Shown here in pieces: positions 61,361-64,000 of a stretch of DNA of 64,000 nucleotides; the stretch's first letter is position 1, and the number at the start of each line of letters is the position of its first letter. The stretch lies in contig JAZARR010000221.1 in assembly GCA_037389465.1 (NCBI GenBank), forward strand, positions 5,833,754 to 5,897,753, written 5' to 3'. Origin of the DNA: Baylisascaris procyonis. Taxonomy: Eukaryota; Nematoda; Chromadorea; Rhabditida; Ascarididae. The notes under the pieces are model-generated. The model worked only from the letters and a program-made list of their open reading frames with translations. It had not been told where the DNA came from and did no database searches. Both the position numbers and the translations under genes were made by a program.

Positions 61361-61471
61361 CGTAAGCTTATTATCGTCGATTATTAGAATTTGTGCTTCA
61401 AGGAAGACATTATCGCCTTCTGTTACGTAAACTATTTGTTTGTCGCTCAATGGCTTTATAAATCTTATCAC
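61361..61471 (-). pseudogene. kettin Ig first-half exon, open
   Basis: TTTCAG acceptor, 37 codons, phase 0. It reads VIRFIKPLSDKQIVYVTEGD, then NVFLEAQILIIDDNKLT before |GTTCGT. Intact; it joins in phase with YE(W)LLNG of the next exon. Confidence 0.7.
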
Positions 61472-61832
61472 CTGAAAGCATTTTTTCGTAGAGTTTGTTG
61501 TTCCGGCAAAGGCCAATAGAATATTCAATGTGCGCTGCTAAACTGCATTAAATAAACACTTTTTAGCGTACAGAAATGATGCATTTTAAAGTAGGAGTGA
61601 GTGATTTATCGAAGTTCAGTTAGTCGATCATTCTCTCACATTATTTTTAGGAACGTATAAGATTGCCTAATCAGTGTCCGAAATCGAACCATGCATCCGG
61701 CAAATTCCTTTTTCCTTGACTCCTCTAGCCAGGAAAAAACAAAAGCGCGCAACTTAAAGTCTTTCAAACAGCAAGAAAAGAATGTTATTTCAGAAGTATC
61801 TAAGTACAGTATTTCTGAAATGATCTGCTAAC

Positions 61833-61942
61833 CTCTTTTTTCAATTCAGGACTCTCAGCAAGTGCGATCTTCGGTGCTTCGATCTCCTTGATCCGAGCCA
61901 CGCTAGTCGGATGATGTGTCTGGCCGAGTACGGCCGCTGTGG
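61833..61942 (-). pseudogene. kettin linker exon, open
   Basis: CTGCAG acceptor and GAG|GTTAGC donor. It reads GQTHHPTSVARIKEIEAPKI, then ALAESPELKKE, resembling kettin linkers 'TQHE.S..RIQEIEAP'. No lesion. Confidence 0.6.
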
Positions 61943-62601
61943 CTGCAGCAGAAATACTAATTAGATTCAATGTGATTTAATGTGAATCATTTGATGACTG
62001 TTTCTTGGAAAGGTTACTTACACTTGAAAGGATTGGGTTCATTTCCTGTCTGCTCAGATGGAATACTTACAGGGATGACTAAAATAGTCAATTGTACTGA
62101 AGAGAATGAAAATGAAGCAGGCTCAACACTTGAAGAGAAGCTCGATTCAAACGCATGATGCTTCATGTGCTATCTTAAGGTGGGTAAAGCTATTATAACG
62201 AGAGCAATATTTAGTAGAGCAGGTCAGCGTCATATCGACTACAAAAAGCACTTGCCATGCTGGGCAAGTGGATGTTTCGATATGTTTAAGCAGCAAGATG
62301 TTTGCTTATAGGCATTGTACAATGTTAGCGATATTAAGCTAGTTTTATACGAACGAGCAGAGTATAACCAAATTAATGATGCCAAAACAACTTATATCCC
62401 GGGTATAATGACGCTTTCTTTAGACCACTCAAATGTTCAATAGCACGCTTTCAATTTCAAACTACTTTTATTCAATTTTACGTTCTTGTGTGCAAGTGCA
62501 GATTTCATTTGGCTCATCAATGACTAAGCTAAAAGCTAGAATAAATAAAGTAAGTTTCTACGACTCGATACATCGAAACTAAACATCAGTGGAAGACGTA
62601 C

Positions 62602-62733
62602 CTGAATTCTACGCCACGCCATGATTCTTCATGCTGCGTTATCTCCAAGAATTGCGTCTTTGTCATGAGACTTCAATATTGCACTCGATAGTGCCTCACC
62701 GATTTGGTTGGTAACACATAGTTGATATACACA
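62602..62733 (-). pseudogene. kettin Ig end plus linker exon, frameshifted
   Basis: TTTTTAG acceptor, then CVYQLCVTNQIGEALSSAIL and KSHDKDAIL, then in the next frame LEITQHEESWRGVEF to CAG|GTACGT. The join to the upstream exon (ILEDQ|CVY) fits 'PED(S)GVY' with Gly changed to Cys. A one-base loss separates the Ig end from the TQHEESW linker. Confidence 0.7.
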
Positions 62734-63081
62734 CTAAAAATAATCATAAGCGTATTAATTCCTCATAACGTTTACTATAAATATCCTCCTGTTGCATTAA
62801 GCCACTCTCAAAATATTACGGTCAGTAGACTTCATGCAAGAGAACTTGGAAATATGGTGATTGTGAAGGAACAAAGAATTCACTGCTTATCGTCACATAA
62901 AATTTATCTAAAAACTCATGAATCCACCACATTTATGCAATTGTATGTGCACCTTCGAATTGAAAGGGGTTAGTCGACTCAACAGCATGTAAGAAAAAAA
63001 GAGATATTGAAGTTTTCATTATAGCAACTGCCCTGCATCATAAATTAAACAGCCGCTAAAACAGTGACCGTTATCGCTCAC

Positions 63082-63317
63082 CTGATCTTCGAGGATTGTG
63101 TAGCCGATATCCAGAGTGGAAAAGCTAAAGTCCCGAGAAATGGTTTATTGGGGCCGTGTGCAAGCGGCTGTCCACTGCGATATCAAATGGCGACGAGATG
63201 AGAGTCATTTGTTGGCGCAACAAGGGCGTCCAAATTGTGACGGCTCACCTTCGTTACATTTCACATCGGTTATCTGGATCTGAGTTGTCGATGCATCATA
63301 TAATGGTGATGGTGCCT
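63082..63317 (-). pseudogene. kettin Ig exon with TGA and two shifts
   Basis: TTACAG acceptor. It reads PLYDASTTQIQITDVKCNEG and EPSQF, then in another frame VAPTNDSHLVAI, stop, YRSGQPLAHGPN, then in the first frame again SRDFSFSTLDIGYTILEDQ to |GTGAGC. TGA at 63,183-63,185 is again at the core Trp. Two opposite indels bracket the middle part. Confidence 0.7.
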
Positions 63318-64000
63318 CTGTAACTATTCAGGTGAGATACTGTCTCCGTATACCTCACTTTGCGTTTCAAACATTCAAGAAAATTCCCACAATACAACAT
63401 AAGGGTAGCATAGATATATTATTGGTAAGAGTGGGAAGTAGTAGAGCGGACGTCACCTACTGGGTTTTGAAAAAAAAAAAAAGACAGCTCGAAAAACTTA
63501 GACGAGCAAGGGAGAGGGGTTACAAAGTATAAAATGGTACTCATTTTAGACGGGAATAACAATTTTGAAATCCTTCAAAAACCTTTGAAAATGTTTTATT
63601 CATTGAAAGCTTGGATCCGATAATCTTCACTATTCTAGACGATTAAAAATAAACCTCTAGTAGTGCATATAGTTTTCTGAAACTTGAGTTAGATGATCAT
63701 AGTATAGTAGCTAACGGAGGACACCGTGTTTTTGTGTTACATTCATATTTAAATGCCAATTTTGTCTGCATATTTAATTGGCAATAACTTTTCCCATTAC
63801 TTTCTAAACGTTCGACTGGGAATGAAATACCCTTACATGTAAATGATCACTCAAATCAGTTACACGTTAAATTAGGAGAACATTCAGTATAAAGTGCTAA
63901 CAAATTCGGCAACAACAGCAGCAGCCCATAGCTCTACTATTTGGTGCTAAGGGAACGAAGGAAATGCCACTATACTTTCCAGCTTAAAATTGTTGTGTAT
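63318..64000. other. no supported gene
   Basis: AT-rich to the window edge. Further upstream kettin exons would be expected on the minus strand but none is recognised in this short stretch. Confidence 0.4.

Larger units (their letters stand above)
54900..63317 (-). pseudogene. kettin-type Ig muscle protein pseudogene (unprocessed)
   Basis: At least thirteen minus-strand exons encode parts of six immunoglobulin I-set domains and linkers of kettin type. Kettin is a giant Ig-repeat protein that binds actin near the dense body/Z-line of invertebrate muscle (ketn-1 in C. elegans, part of sallimus in flies). Diagnostic features are 'EGE....E......ND..L..(W)..NG.PL' first halves, 'H....DFG(Y/F)......DI..V.PED.GTY' second halves and linkers with HQESW/QYAESW. 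In most domains an intron lies just before the conserved Trp. Consecutive exons from 60,292 down to 57,105 keep matching phases, yet stops or frameshifts affect most of them. The gene continues beyond neither end in recognisable form; the 5' part lies outside the window. Confidence 0.8.

Overview
The window looks like a piece of a nematode nuclear genome. It is AT-rich and gene-poor, with very short exons, long introns, TTTCAG-type splice acceptors, A/T homopolymers, (AT)n microsatellites and two minisatellite arrays. No intact protein-coding gene, no convincing RNA gene and no CRISPR array could be supported. The long open frames are mostly minisatellite, (AT)n repeat or chance.

What the window does hold is a series of split, unprocessed gene remains, nearly all on the minus strand. 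(1) At about 54,900-63,320 there are at least thirteen exons of a kettin-type giant muscle protein (ketn-1-like). They are immunoglobulin I-set domains, usually split into two half-domain exons just before the conserved Trp, joined by HQESW-type linkers. Splice phases still match along 61,471-60,851 and 60,292-57,105, but many exons carry in-frame stops (TGA where Trp is expected, TAG/TAA where Gln is expected) or frameshifts. (2) At 42,370-48,650 there are exons of a KIF21-type kinesin (klp-12-like): damaged P-loop, switch I, switch II, then coiled-coil exons. Motor lesions include loss of the P-loop Lys, a stop just after the DLAGSER motif and frameshifts. (3) At roughly 6,100-21,800 there are exon-like pieces of an EGF/laminin-G adhesion protein (an EGF module, four LamG pieces in order) and, further down, an acidic exon whose membership is uncertain. 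Several other open exon-like segments (37.2 kb, 39.9 kb, plus-strand 52.8 kb) are unassigned.

Repeats: a 66-bp minisatellite (9,471-9,952) that starts right after a perfect 18-bp-arm hairpin; a 57-bp minisatellite (26,652-28,776, about 37 copies) whose plus strand spells a GRPKRRWDDL-like motif, possibly from the 3' end of a non-LTR retrotransposon ORF; a 49-bp triplet, a 113-bp recent tandem duplication, a 26-bp array and two (AT)n tracts (the larger about 220 bp).

Read together, neighbouring multi-exon genes decaying in place with exon order kept suggest a region released from selection: a degenerate sex-limited chromosome arm, a dispensable or B chromosome segment, or a large duplicated block. 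The sequence alone cannot tell these apart.
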